Assembly (NCBI GenBank): GCA_902778105.1
Contig: CACYWN010000009.1
Coordinates: forward strand, 43,570 to 107,569
Direction: 5' to 3'
DNA: 64,000 bases
Source of the DNA: an uncultured Bacteroidia bacterium
GTDB taxonomy: Bacteria; Bacteroidota; Bacteroidia; Bacteroidales; UBA932
A program made the position numbers and the translations under genes. Positions 1 through 8,791 of this stretch are shown here, piece after piece (within the stretch, counting starts at the first letter, position 1; the number at the start of each line of letters is the position of its first letter). The notes under the pieces are model-generated. The model had not been told where the DNA came from. It saw only the letters and a list, made by a program, of their open reading frames with translations, and searched no databases.

Positions 1-688
1 TGAACTTCGTGGTCTTCTTCTCGGCCGGGAAGAGGTAGTCGTCGTCCAGGATCTCGTGACCCGCGGGATACTCGGCGTCCTTCTTGGCATAGGCCTGGCC
101 GTCGACCGGATCGAAGGTGTAGGTACCGTCGGAGGCGAAGGTCATCAGATCGTCATAGAGGAAGCCCTTCTTGCCGTTGGGCTCGACCTGCCACCAGCCC
201 TTCGGGTCGCCGACGGGACCGCAGGCGATGTGCCCGGCCTCGGCGCTGTTCCAGATCCAAGTCTGGGAAGCGTTGTTGGAGATGGCCTTGACGTACGGAG
301 CCGGATCGAACGGATCGCGGTAGGTGTTGTCCAGGGTGAAGGTCTTCACCAGGGAGCCCTGGGAAAGGCCGTTGGCGTTGTAGGCCTTCACTTCCACGGT
401 GTATTCACCCGCGTCGCGGAAACGGAGGGACACGTTGTTGTCGGTGTAGGAGTACTTCTTGGAAGCCTTTCCGTCGATCTTCTGGTCGCCGAAGATCCAC
501 ACGGGGACGACGCCCTTGTTGTTCATCACGAAGGTGACGTAGTTGGTCTCCTGGTCCACGCTGATGGTCACGTCCAGGTCGGAGGCCTGGGGCAGGCCGG
601 CCTGGCTGGGGACCGGAAACTCAGGGGTGCAGGCGGCAGCGGAAACAGCCAGCGCCGCGATTGCGAAATATTGCCAGATTGTTTTCAT
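1..688 (-). CDS. PKD-type surface lipoprotein, third gene of a SusC/D operon (3' end outside window)
   Basis: The visible 229 codons begin MKTIWQYFAIAALAVSAAAC, a lipoprotein signal with the lipobox Cys at residue 20, so the product is probably an outer-membrane lipoprotein. Residues about 30-115 form an Ig/PKD-like beta domain (VWIFGDQKIDGK, then FRDAGEYTVEVKAYNANG). After that comes a second domain rich in Trp and Gly (SQTWIWNSAEAGHIACG). The gene starts 12 bases after susD and lies in the SusE/SusF position, so it likely binds glycan at the cell surface. I did not recognise a catalytic motif in the visible part. The C-terminus lies beyond base 1, so an appended enzyme or binding domain cannot be excluded. 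Confidence 0.8.
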   Translation of the reverse strand, partial: MKTIWQYFAIAALAVSAAACTPEFPVPSQAGLPQASDLDVTISVDQETNYVTFVMNNKGVVPVWIFGDQKIDGKASKKYSYTDNNVSLRFRDAGEYTVEVKAYNANGLSQGSLVKTFTLDNTYRDPFDPAPYVKAISNNASQTWIWNSAEAGHIACGPVGDPKGWWQVEPNGKKGFLYDDLMTFASDGTYTFDPVDGQAYAKKDAEYPAGHEILDDDYLFPAEKKTTKF

Positions 689-700
689 GGTTGCCGGGGA

Positions 701-2296
701 TTAATAGTTGTTCTGCTCGAGGCTCGGATCCTTGTCGATCTCGCTCTGCGGGATGGGCCAGTACTTCTTGTTCTCAGTCCAGTCGTTCTGGCGGTACTCG
801 TGGTTGGCCGCCTTGAGGACGGTCGGAGCCAGGCCGCTGCGGACCAGGTCCCAGTAGCGCTTGCCCTCGCCCACGAACTCCTTGTGACGCTCCTGGATGA
901 TATCCTCACGGGATACGCCGGTGTCATGGCAGTGGGCACGGTCGCGGACCTGCTGGAGGTAGGCGCTGCCGTCCTGTCCCAGGAGGACGGAAAGTTCAGC
1001 GGCGTTCAGGAGGGTCTCGGCGTAGCGGTAGATGCGCTCGTTGTTGCCGTAGTTGAGGTTGTCGGAGGCCTTGTAACCGTGGTTGCCGCCTTCCCGGGCG
1101 ATGTACTTGCGGTTCCAGAAGCCGGTATCCTGCCAGCGCTCCACATAGTAGGCGGCACCGGCCTTGTCCAGTTCTTTTTTCTCATCTTCGGTCTTTCCCT
1201 TCTTGATGGCCGTAGGATAGAGATCCATATTCACACCGTTCTTCTCGAAGAGCGTCTTGGCATACGCATCGAAATTCAGGATGCCGCCGTCCCTGCGGAT
1301 ATCGTCATCGTCGTACATGTCGTAGGCGCTCTTGGCGATCGTGCCGAAGCCCCAGCCTTCATGGTAGTCGGGCACGTTCTTCGGGGCGGGGATGCCGGTG
1401 AGGATGGAGTTCACCTGGCCGCCGGTGGCGATGGAGCTGCTCCAGTCGCGGACACCGCCTTCGGAGATGTAGTTGATTTCCCAGATGGACTCGGAGCACC
1501 ACTCGCCGCTCTCCTCCCAGATGCCGGCGAAGTCGGACATGAGGGAATACTGGCCGCTGGAGATGATCTCCTTCATGTAGTTCAGGGCGGTCTGGTAGCG
1601 GGACTGGTCGTTCTGGTACAGGACAGCCTCGGTGTACAGCATGTAGGCCATGGCCTTGGTCACGCGGCCTTCGTCACCGACTTTCGCCTTCATGGGAAGG
1701 ACGTCCATGCCGATCGCATCCTCAAGGAGCTTGATGAAGTTCGCATACACCTCGTCGTGGCCCAGCTGCGGAGCGATGTACGGGGCCTCCAGAAGTTCCT
1801 CCCAGTAAGGGATGTTGCCCCAGAGCTTCCACAGCATGTTGTAGTAGTAGGCCATGAGGACCTTGGCCTCGGCCACGTAGAGCTTCTTGGTCTCTTCGGA
1901 AACACCCTCGGCACCGTCCACGTACTTGATGAGCGTGGCGGCACGGTTGATGCCGGAGTAGTTGACCGTCCAGATCTGGTTGGGCTGATCGGTGGAAGTG
2001 GCCGTGTAGTAGTGTGTCTTCACGATGATCGGCTGGTCGCCTTCGTTGGAGCCGCCGGCGTACACGTCGTCACCCATCACATCGAAGATCAGGTGCAGGT
2101 TGTCATACTGGCCGAACGCATAGTCGTACCACTCGAGGGGGTCGTAGGCGGCCACCAGGCACTGGAACAGGCGTTCCGGCGTATTGAAATACTCGTCCAG
2201 CGGTTCGGAGCTGTTGTGCCGGGGATTGATGAAATCCTTGGAGCAGGCGGTCAGCAGGACGGCGAGGGCACTGAGTGCAAAAACTATCTTTTTCAT
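701..2296 (-). CDS. SusD-family glycan-binding lipoprotein
   Basis: A 531-residue RagB/SusD protein. It starts MKKIVFALSALAVLLTAC with a lipobox Cys at residue 18. The N-terminal SusD-like helices (TPERLFQCLVAAYDPLEWYD) and the TPR-like core (MAYYYNMLWKLWGNIPYWEE) are clear. The C-terminus carries the usual run ERHKEFVGEGKRYWDLVRSG and ends WPIPQSEIDKDPSLEQN, as in most SusD proteins. It caps the SusC barrel and delivers oligosaccharides to it. It lies 12 bases downstream of susC and 12 upstream of the PKD lipoprotein, so the three are one transcript. The substrate cannot be told from sequence because no enzyme gene of this locus is inside the window. Confidence 0.95.
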   Translation of the reverse strand: MKKIVFALSALAVLLTACSKDFINPRHNSSEPLDEYFNTPERLFQCLVAAYDPLEWYDYAFGQYDNLHLIFDVMGDDVYAGGSNEGDQPIIVKTHYYTATSTDQPNQIWTVNYSGINRAATLIKYVDGAEGVSEETKKLYVAEAKVLMAYYYNMLWKLWGNIPYWEELLEAPYIAPQLGHDEVYANFIKLLEDAIGMDVLPMKAKVGDEGRVTKAMAYMLYTEAVLYQNDQSRYQTALNYMKEIISSGQYSLMSDFAGIWEESGEWCSESIWEINYISEGGVRDWSSSIATGGQVNSILTGIPAPKNVPDYHEGWGFGTIAKSAYDMYDDDDIRRDGGILNFDAYAKTLFEKNGVNMDLYPTAIKKGKTEDEKKELDKAGAAYYVERWQDTGFWNRKYIAREGGNHGYKASDNLNYGNNERIYRYAETLLNAAELSVLLGQDGSAYLQQVRDRAHCHDTGVSREDIIQERHKEFVGEGKRYWDLVRSGLAPTVLKAANHEYRQNDWTENKKYWPIPQSEIDKDPSLEQNNY

Positions 2297-2308
2297 TTCC
2301 GTAGTCTG

Positions 2309-5300
2309 TTAGAAAGTTACATTGACACCGAAGGTGACGGTCCTGCTCTGGGGATAGACACCGCGGTCCACGCCGACTTCACGGAAGCCGCCGGACACCT
2401 CCGGATCGCAACCGGAGTACTTGGTGAGCGTGAAAGCGTTCTCCACCTGACCATACACTCTCAGGCGGGAGATGAAGGCCTTCTTGGTGAGGTTCGCAGG
2501 CAGGGTGTAGCCCAGCTGGATATTGCGGGCGCGAAGGAACGAGGCGTCCTCCATCCAGTAGTCGGAAACGCGGTAGTTCTCGTTCGCGGAATCGAAGGCG
2601 AAACGGGGATACTTGTTGGTGGAACCTTCGCCGGTCCAGCGGTTGAGGATGGTCTTGGGAAGGTTGATGTAGTACAGGTCGGTACGGCGGGTGACGTTGA
2701 GCGTCTGGGCGCCGAGCTGGCCCTGGAGGAGCATGCTGAAGTCGAAGCCCTTCCAGTCCATGGTGAGCGTGAGACCGAAGGTCCAGTCCGGAATACCCTT
2801 GCCCAGTTTGGTGCGGTCGTCGTCGTTGATGACCCCGTCCGGAACGCCATCGGGGCCGCTGATGTCCTTCCAGCGGAAGTCGCCGGGCTGCGCGTTGGGC
2901 TGGATCAGGTTGCCCTCCGCATTCACATAGCTGTTGATCTCGTCCCAGTTCTGGAACACGCCGTCGGTCTTCCAGCCCCAGAAGTACGGGAACACTTCGC
3001 CCACTTCGCCGCGGGTCAGGGTTCCGATCTTGTGGCTGGAGGTGGTGATGTAGGAAGCGTCGTCGGCCAGCTTGGTGAGCTTGTTCACGTTATAGGAAGC
3101 GTTGGCCTTGATGCCGTAGTTGAAGTCTCCGATGGCGCTGCGCCAGCCGAGGTCGATCTCGACGCCGGAGTTGCGCATCGTACCCACGTTGCCGGTAGGG
3201 GCGGAATCGCCCGCATAGGTCGGGACCTGCATTTCCATCAGCATGCCGGAGGCATCCTTGATGTAGTAGTCCACGGTGGCGGTGAACCGGTTGCCCCACA
3301 GGCCCAGGTCCACGCCGAAGTCCGTCTGGATGGACTGTTCCCACTTGGCGTTCGGATTCGCGAGGCCGGAGGCCTTCACGCCGATGTTGATGCTCTCGGT
3401 GCCGTTGGCGCCGGAACCGAAGACATAGTTGTTGCCCGACTGGGAATACACGGCATACAGGAAATCGCCCAGGTTGTCCTTACCGTTGATGCCCCAGGAA
3501 GCACGGAGCTTGGCCATGGAGACCACGGGATTGTACTTGAGGAATTCCTCGTTCTTGATGTTCCATCCCAGGGATGCGGACGGGAAGGTACCCCACTTGT
3601 TGTTGGGGCCGAAGTGCGAGGAGGCATCCCGGCGGACGGTCGCCTGCGCGAGGAAACGCTCGTCGTAGTTGTAGGAGACGCGGCCGAAGTAGGAGAGGAT
3701 GCTGTAAGGAATGGAATTCCAGCGGCCCCAGCCGTTGCGGTCGCCGTCCTTCTGCTGGCCGAGGGTGTTGTCCACGCTGATCTTCCAGGGGTCGTCCGGA
3801 TACTGGAGACCCATGGAGGATGCGCCTACATAGGAAGAGGAAGACATGTAGGCGGACTGGCCCAGGACCACGTTCAGGGTATGCTTGCCGAACACCTTGT
3901 CGTACGTCAGGGTGTTCTCCACCTGGTAGCTGTAGTAACGGTTCATGGTCTGGGACGCGGAGGAACCGTAATTGATCTTGGAAACGGTGGATTCATTGCC
4001 GTTCTTGTCATACACCTTGGTTTCCGTGACGGTATCCAGGCTGTAGCTCTTGGAGGTCAGGAAGTACTGGGGCGTATAGCTGTTCCCATAGACGTAGGAC
4101 AGGTCCAGGGTGACGGCGTTGCGGAATTTCAGTCCGTCGATGAGCTGGAGTTCGGTGGTCAGGCCGCCGACGATCTTGTCGGTGCTGCTGTCGCCGTGCG
4201 GACGGTCCAGCATGGCGATCGGGTTCGCCTGCTCGTTATAGGTGCCGCCGTCGGCGATGAAGTAGGCTACGCCTTCGCTGTTCCGGATGATATAGGGATA
4301 GCCGGCGGGATAGAGCGACTGGTAGCGGGCCTCCTCGGCGGCATCGGCATAGATGGGATCCAGCGGGGACATGCCCAGGGCGGACCCCAGCGGGGAGGCA
4401 TACTCGGAGTTGGCCGAAATGCCGGCCGACTTGATATGGGCGAAGGAAACCTGGTTGCTGACGGTGAGCTTGTTGAGCCAGTTGCGGGATGCGGACTCGT
4501 CGAACAGGGTGATGCCCACATTCTCGCGCAGGGTCATCCTGTCATAGAACGACTGGCCGAACCGTCCGCCGATGGTACCTTTCGTGGACAGGTAGCCACC
4601 GGAAACGCTGTAATTGACGCGCTTGCTGCCGCCGGACACATTGATGTCATGCTTGACAACGGGGGCGTTTTTGTCGAAAATGGCGCCCACCCAGTCGGTT
4701 CCTTCTCCCAGGGCATAAGGGTCTTCATAGATGGGGGCGCTGCCGGCATTGAGCATGCCCTCATTCATCATGATGGCATATTCCGTAGCATTGAGCACGG
4801 CCGGCTTGCGCCAGGGATTCTGCATGCCGTAGGAGAAGTTGTAGGTTACGACGGTCTTGCCCTCCGCGCCGGACTTGGTGGTCACGAGGACCACGCCGTC
4901 GGCCGCACGGGCGCCGTACACGGCCGCGGAAGCGGCATCCTTGAGGACATCGATACGCTCGATGTCGTTCGGGTTGATGTAGTCGATGCTGCCGGCCGGC
5001 ATGCCGTCCACGATATACAGCGGGGACGCATGGTTGATGGAGCCGACACCGCGGACGATCACCGTGGAACTGGCCCCCGGGGCACCGGAATTCTGGGTAA
5101 CCTGTACACCGGAAGTCATGCCCTGGAGCATGTTGTCCAGGCGGGTCTGGGACTGGACCTTCAGGTCATCGGACGTCACCGAGGAGATGGAGGCGGTCAC
5201 CACGGACTTTTTCTGTACACCGTAGCCGATGACCACGGTTTCTTCGAGCATCTCGGCGTCGTCTTCCAGGACGACCACCACATTCTGTGCTCCGTTGTTG

Positions 5301-5542
5301 ACGATTACCTGGGACACGTAGCCGATGCAGGAAATCTCCACATTGGCACCGGTCCGGGTGGTAAGGGCGAAATCTCCGTCCACGCCCGTCACGGTACCAT
5401 TGCTGGTACCCTGCTCGACGACGAATGCTCCGACAATCGGCTCTTTGGCATTGTCCAGCACGACACCCTTCAAGGTGACGTTCTGGGCCATTGCCGCCAG
5501 GCTCAATCCCAATGCTAGGATCAGGGAAGCAAATTTTTTCAT
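2309..5542 (-). CDS. SusC/RagA TonB-linked outer-membrane transporter
   Basis: 1077 residues from the ATG at 5542 (MKKFASLILALGLSLAAMAQ, a type I signal peptide). An open frame extends 23 codons further upstream, but those residues lie in the leader after the -7 box and do not look like a signal. Order: carboxypeptidase-regulatory-like domain (about 22-105), plug domain (about 115-225, with LDNMLQGMTSGVQVTQNSG and YIVDGMPAG), then the 22-strand barrel, ending in a terminal Phe (FGVNVTF). It imports oligosaccharides with its SusD partner, powered by TonB-ExbBD. First gene of its operon. The regulator gene at 5748-7397 lies directly upstream. Confidence 0.95.
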   Translation of the reverse strand: MKKFASLILALGLSLAAMAQNVTLKGVVLDNAKEPIVGAFVVEQGTSNGTVTGVDGDFALTTRTGANVEISCIGYVSQVIVNNGAQNVVVVLEDDAEMLEETVVIGYGVQKKSVVTASISSVTSDDLKVQSQTRLDNMLQGMTSGVQVTQNSGAPGASSTVIVRGVGSINHASPLYIVDGMPAGSIDYINPNDIERIDVLKDAASAAVYGARAADGVVLVTTKSGAEGKTVVTYNFSYGMQNPWRKPAVLNATEYAIMMNEGMLNAGSAPIYEDPYALGEGTDWVGAIFDKNAPVVKHDINVSGGSKRVNYSVSGGYLSTKGTIGGRFGQSFYDRMTLRENVGITLFDESASRNWLNKLTVSNQVSFAHIKSAGISANSEYASPLGSALGMSPLDPIYADAAEEARYQSLYPAGYPYIIRNSEGVAYFIADGGTYNEQANPIAMLDRPHGDSSTDKIVGGLTTELQLIDGLKFRNAVTLDLSYVYGNSYTPQYFLTSKSYSLDTVTETKVYDKNGNESTVSKINYGSSASQTMNRYYSYQVENTLTYDKVFGKHTLNVVLGQSAYMSSSSYVGASSMGLQYPDDPWKISVDNTLGQQKDGDRNGWGRWNSIPYSILSYFGRVSYNYDERFLAQATVRRDASSHFGPNNKWGTFPSASLGWNIKNEEFLKYNPVVSMAKLRASWGINGKDNLGDFLYAVYSQSGNNYVFGSGANGTESINIGVKASGLANPNAKWEQSIQTDFGVDLGLWGNRFTATVDYYIKDASGMLMEMQVPTYAGDSAPTGNVGTMRNSGVEIDLGWRSAIGDFNYGIKANASYNVNKLTKLADDASYITTSSHKIGTLTRGEVGEVFPYFWGWKTDGVFQNWDEINSYVNAEGNLIQPNAQPGDFRWKDISGPDGVPDGVINDDDRTKLGKGIPDWTFGLTLTMDWKGFDFSMLLQGQLGAQTLNVTRRTDLYYINLPKTILNRWTGEGSTNKYPRFAFDSANENYRVSDYWMEDASFLRARNIQLGYTLPANLTKKAFISRLRVYGQVENAFTLTKYSGCDPEVSGGFREVGVDRGVYPQSRTVTFGVNVTF

Positions 5543-5608
5543 ACGCGATTGGTTTGGTTGTGCGTTGGTTATTGGTAAATGAGTTGTGTTCTGACTCAAG
5601 GTCCAGCG

Positions 5609-5616
5609 CAAAATTA
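5609..5616 (-). promoter_or_regulatory. -7 box of the first susC promoter (TAATTTTG)
   Basis: On the minus strand TAATTTTG fits the Bacteroidetes -7 consensus TAnnTTTG. Transcription from it would give a leader of about 60 bases before the susC ATG at 5542. No convincing -33 element was found, as expected if an activator is needed. Confidence 0.5.
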
Positions 5617-5713
5617 CACGCCATAACCACGCATCGCGCGAATCATGAAATAAAAGTATTGCAAAGTAGTGGCTATCTTGTTATAAGACAGCTAATTAAA
5701 AGATTTTAATAGG

Positions 5714-5753
5714 TAAAAAAAGTAGTGGAACGAGAACCGTTTGTCCACTACTT
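5714..5753 (-). terminator. Intrinsic terminator of the DUF6377 regulator gene
   Basis: Minus-strand hairpin with a 10-base stem, AAGTAGTGGA (5744-5753 complement) pairing with TCCACTACTT (5720-5729 complement), followed by seven T (complement of 5714-5720). The stem overlaps the stop codon of the regulator at 5748-5750. It separates the regulator transcript from susC. Confidence 0.75.
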
Positions 5754-7397
5754 TCCGATCAATTTTACCCTTTCCTCGAACTTGTCACGGTCTCCGAGGG
5801 CCGCATTCTTGACCGAAACCTTATAGTTATATATGGTACTTACGGAGTAATCCAGCATCGTGGCGATCTTCTTGGAATCGTCCACGCCGAGGCGTATCAG
5901 GGCGAAAATCCGGAGCTCCGTCGTAAGCCGCCCCTGGGGCGGATTCATGCGCGCCCCTTCCTGCAGCAGCGCATTGAACTGCTCCACGAAGTCCGGATAC
6001 AGGGCGAGGAACGTTTCGTCGAACTTCCGGTAGAACTCCTCGCGCGCCTTTTCGGACCGCTCGGAAATGGCCAGTTCCCGGAAAAGCTGGTCCGACTTGC
6101 CCTGCTTCAGCAGATTCCGGAACCGGTTGTCCTGGGAGCGCAACAGGGCCACCTGCTCCGAAAGGCCCTGCAGGAAGTCGACGATATATGCTTCCTTCAC
6201 CTTGTCGGCCTTGGAGATACGGCGGTTCAGGACGCTGAGTTCCTCGTTGGCGGCGGCCAGTTGCACATTGCTGGTTTCCAGGGCCTTCTGCATGCGGGAA
6301 AGCTTCCGGGAACGGACGATCAGGAAATAGGTGATCAGGGAAAGGCCCAGCACCAGGACGGCCAGCAGGATGGCGGAGACCATAGAAGCCTTGTTCTGCC
6401 GGTCCTGGCGGACGGCATAGGCGTCTTCCACTTCCATCAGGAAACGGGAGATCTGCCAGGGACGGAGTTTCGCATTGTACAGCACTGCATCCTCCTGGGC
6501 CACCCGGAGATAGCGGAAAGAGCGGTCCACATCCACGGAAAGGATGTTCTGGGCCACCATCGTCAGGGAAGCATAGTCCTTTACCGCATTGACAATGTCG
6601 CACTCCGCGGAGCGGATGAGCCAGGCCATCCGTTCGGTGGGGTTGCCTTTCAGGTTCTCGATTTCCGACTGGAAGAAGGCATAGATGGCATAATCCCGGT
6701 CCTCCGGCTTCACCGTCGAAAGCAGCAGGCGGCTTACGCTGTCAGCGGAGGCAAGCCGTCCTTTCTCCATGTACTCGTCCCGCAGGACGGAGCGCCAGCG
6801 GCCGGAATCCTTGGGAAGCAGTCCGTACAGACGGGGGCGGAACGAAGAATCCGGCGGGATGGACAGTTGCTCCACCATTCCGGAATTACCCGCCAGGTCC
6901 TTGCTGTAATCATACAGGGCCCAGATATACTCTGCCATCAGGGACTCGGAGAAGGCGGTCGTATCCAGGCCGCCATAAAGGAGCTGGGACGCTTCCAGGT
7001 AGCTGCCAGCCTTGGCATACAGGTGTCCGAGCTGGACGGAGGCCTCATTGTACAGGTCCGGATCCTTCAGGACATCCCGGGCCAGTTCCTGGCAATGCTT
7101 CAGATAGACCTGGGTGGAGTCGAAACTGAAAGCGAAGAACTCGGCGGCGATGTTCATTTCCAGTTCATACCGGCGGAGCGGGTCCGCCGTTGAGCGCGCA
7201 AGCTTGCACAGGGCGTCCATCTGGTCCTTCTTCCGGGCCGTATGGACATCCCGGGCACCCAGATATCCGTCCAACTCCGTCAGGAGACGTCCCGTTTCCC
7301 GGTCCAGCCGGGAAGCAGGACTGCAGGCGGCCACCCCCAGGGTTACCGCAAGCAAAATCCCTATGCGCCAAACATTTCGCACGCCCTGAAGATACAA
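5748..7397 (-). CDS. DUF6377-type membrane regulator (TPR + transmembrane + HTH)
   Basis: 549 residues from a TTG at 7397; a GTG at 7382 (MRNVWRIGILLAVTLGVAAC) is an equally good start, and there is no ATG before the signal sequence. A lipobox-like Cys follows the N-terminal hydrophobic stretch. Residues about 40-330 are TPR-like helices predicted to be periplasmic. One membrane helix spans about 338-361 (ILLAVLVLGLSLITYFLIV), then a coiled coil, then a cytoplasmic end with an HTH-like segment (KKIATMLDYSVSTIYNYKVS). This architecture matches regulators found next to susCD genes in Bacteroidetes, which sense a periplasmic glycan and act on the adjacent promoter; that role is inferred here. 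It follows sufD by 12 bases on the same strand, so it may also be read through from the suf operon. Confidence 0.8.
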   Translation of the reverse strand: MYLQGVRNVWRIGILLAVTLGVAACSPASRLDRETGRLLTELDGYLGARDVHTARKKDQMDALCKLARSTADPLRRYELEMNIAAEFFAFSFDSTQVYLKHCQELARDVLKDPDLYNEASVQLGHLYAKAGSYLEASQLLYGGLDTTAFSESLMAEYIWALYDYSKDLAGNSGMVEQLSIPPDSSFRPRLYGLLPKDSGRWRSVLRDEYMEKGRLASADSVSRLLLSTVKPEDRDYAIYAFFQSEIENLKGNPTERMAWLIRSAECDIVNAVKDYASLTMVAQNILSVDVDRSFRYLRVAQEDAVLYNAKLRPWQISRFLMEVEDAYAVRQDRQNKASMVSAILLAVLVLGLSLITYFLIVRSRKLSRMQKALETSNVQLAAANEELSVLNRRISKADKVKEAYIVDFLQGLSEQVALLRSQDNRFRNLLKQGKSDQLFRELAISERSEKAREEFYRKFDETFLALYPDFVEQFNALLQEGARMNPPQGRLTTELRIFALIRLGVDDSKKIATMLDYSVSTIYNYKVSVKNAALGDRDKFEERVKLIGK

Positions 7398-7409
7398 ACT
7401 TTCTCCGAA

Positions 7410-8045
7410 TTACAAACTACGGATGGCCCTTTCCACTTCCTCCTCCCTTCCCGCGGGAATGACCGGAGAGAGGAAAGACAACATCTGGAGTACGCGGGCC
7501 TCCTGCACCGGGACGCCCCGGGTACGCATGTAGAACAGGGCGTCCTCGTCCAGACGACCGGTCGTGGCCCCGTGGGAACACTTCACGTCATCGGCATAGA
7601 TTTCCAGCTGCGGGGTCGTCTCCACATGGGCCTGGTCCGAGAAAAGGATATTGTGGTTTTCCTGGTAAGCCTCGGTCTGCTGGGCGTCCGGCGCCACGAT
7701 GATCCGGCCGTCGAAGGTCACCCGGGACGAGCCGCCCGCTATGCCGTTGAACAGCTGGTGCGACACGCATCCGCCGGAGCGGTGATGCATCAGGATGCGG
7801 AATCGCACCCGTTCATCGCCACCGCACAGGTACAGCCCCTTCAGGGTCACTTCCGCCCCTTCGCCGACGAGGTCGATGGCCACGTCGATATCCCGGGACT
7901 CTCCCGGCAGGACGACGAAGGTCAGATCCAGCTTTTCCCCTGCCTGGACCGTATAAGATTCCTTCGCTCCGCCCGGAATGACAGACTTGTCATCCTGAGG
8001 AGGGCGCAGCCCGACGAAAGGATCTCTGTAATTACCGTACCCCAT
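7410..8045 (-). CDS. sufD: SufD, short form (Fe-S cluster assembly scaffold component)
   Basis: 211 residues against about 400-450 for typical SufD. What remains is the beta-helix core of the SufB/SufD family (VTFDGRIIVAPDAQQTEAYQ, HVETTPQLEIYADDVKCSHG, GVPVQEARVLQMLSFL) and the C-terminal helix. The usual N-terminal helical domain is missing. SufD forms the SufBC2D scaffold that builds Fe-S clusters in the cytoplasm. It sits 2 bases after sufC. Residues 7-30 are encoded by a 72-base sequence resembling a dispersed intergenic repeat (7956-8027), so the N-terminus looks remodelled by repeat insertion with loss of the first domain. The core motifs are intact, so the protein could still work, but this is not proven. 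Confidence 0.85.
   Translation of the reverse strand: MGYGNYRDPFVGLRPPQDDKSVIPGGAKESYTVQAGEKLDLTFVVLPGESRDIDVAIDLVGEGAEVTLKGLYLCGGDERVRFRILMHHRSGGCVSHQLFNGIAGGSSRVTFDGRIIVAPDAQQTEAYQENHNILFSDQAHVETTPQLEIYADDVKCSHGATTGRLDEDALFYMRTRGVPVQEARVLQMLSFLSPVIPAGREEEVERAIRSL
7956..8027 (-). repeat. Dispersed-repeat-like element read in frame inside sufD
   Basis: The minus strand has two arms, each a sequence type common between genes of gut Bacteroidetes: a GATCCTTTCGTCGGGCTGCG... arm ending CAGGATGACA, and a TGTCATTCCGGGCGGAGCGA arm ending GGAATCT. Together they are exactly 72 bases (24 codons) with no stop. I recognise the pattern from general experience; the copy number in this genome was not checked. 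Confidence 0.6.
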
Positions 8046-8047
8046 CG

Positions 8048-8791
8048 CTAAAACTGGTCAAACCCCGCCTTCTCAATGGCCTCGATGACCTCCCGTCCGC
8101 CCGTATGGACGATGCGGCCGGCCTTGAGGACGTGCACCACGTCCGGCTGCACATACTCGAGAAGTTTCTGGTAATGGGTGATGATGATGGCCGATTTTTC
8201 CGGAGAACGCAGGGCATTCACCCCGTCCGCCACGATCTTCAGGGCATCCACGTCCAGGCCGGAATCCGTCTCGTCCAGGATGGACAGGGTGGGATCCAGC
8301 ATGGCCATCTGGAAAATTTCGTTGCGCTTCTTTTCGCCGCCGGAGAAGCCCACGTTGACCTCCCGCTTGGCGAATTCCGGCTTCATCTGCACGAAGGCCA
8401 TCTTCTCCTTGAGGAGCTTCAGGAACTCGGGGGTCTTCATTTCCGGCAGCCCGGCCGCTTTCCGACGGGCCTGGACGGCAGCCTTCATGAAGGCGGTGAT
8501 GGTCACCCCCGGAATCTCCACCGGGTATTGGAAACTCAGGAAGATGCCGGCCCAGCTGCGCTCTTCGGGCGCCATCGCCAGCAGGTCTTTTCCATCATAC
8601 AGGACGGACCCTTCCGTCACTTCATAATCGGCCCGGCCGGTAAGCACCGCGTTCAGGGTGGACTTTCCGGCGCCGTTCGGGCCCATCACCGCGTGGATCT
8701 CGCCCCGCCTCAAGGTCAGGTCGATGCCCTTCAGGATCTCCTTGTCGCCGATCCGGGCGTGCAGGTTGCGTATTTCGAGTAGTTTATCCAT
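8048..8791 (-). CDS. sufC: SufC, ABC-type ATPase of the SUF system
   Basis: 247 residues, full length for the family. Walker A is GPNGAGKST (about 38-46), the signature is the SufC type FSGGEKKRNEIFQ, and Walker B/D-loop is LSILDETDSGLD. SufC hydrolyses ATP to drive conformational change in SufB-SufD during cluster assembly in the cytoplasm. Its start overlaps the end of pnuC by 8 bases, and sufD begins 2 bases after its stop, so the genes are translationally coupled. Confidence 0.97.
   Translation of the reverse strand: MDKLLEIRNLHARIGDKEILKGIDLTLRRGEIHAVMGPNGAGKSTLNAVLTGRADYEVTEGSVLYDGKDLLAMAPEERSWAGIFLSFQYPVEIPGVTITAFMKAAVQARRKAAGLPEMKTPEFLKLLKEKMAFVQMKPEFAKREVNVGFSGGEKKRNEIFQMAMLDPTLSILDETDSGLDVDALKIVADGVNALRSPEKSAIIITHYQKLLEYVQPDVVHVLKAGRIVHTGGREVIEAIEKAGFDQF

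Noticed and set aside
56-5518. Very long open frame on the plus strand opposite susC/susD
   Set aside because: It is antisense to clear SusC and SusD genes; the strong GC bias at third positions leaves the opposite frame open. The translation has no domain or signal.
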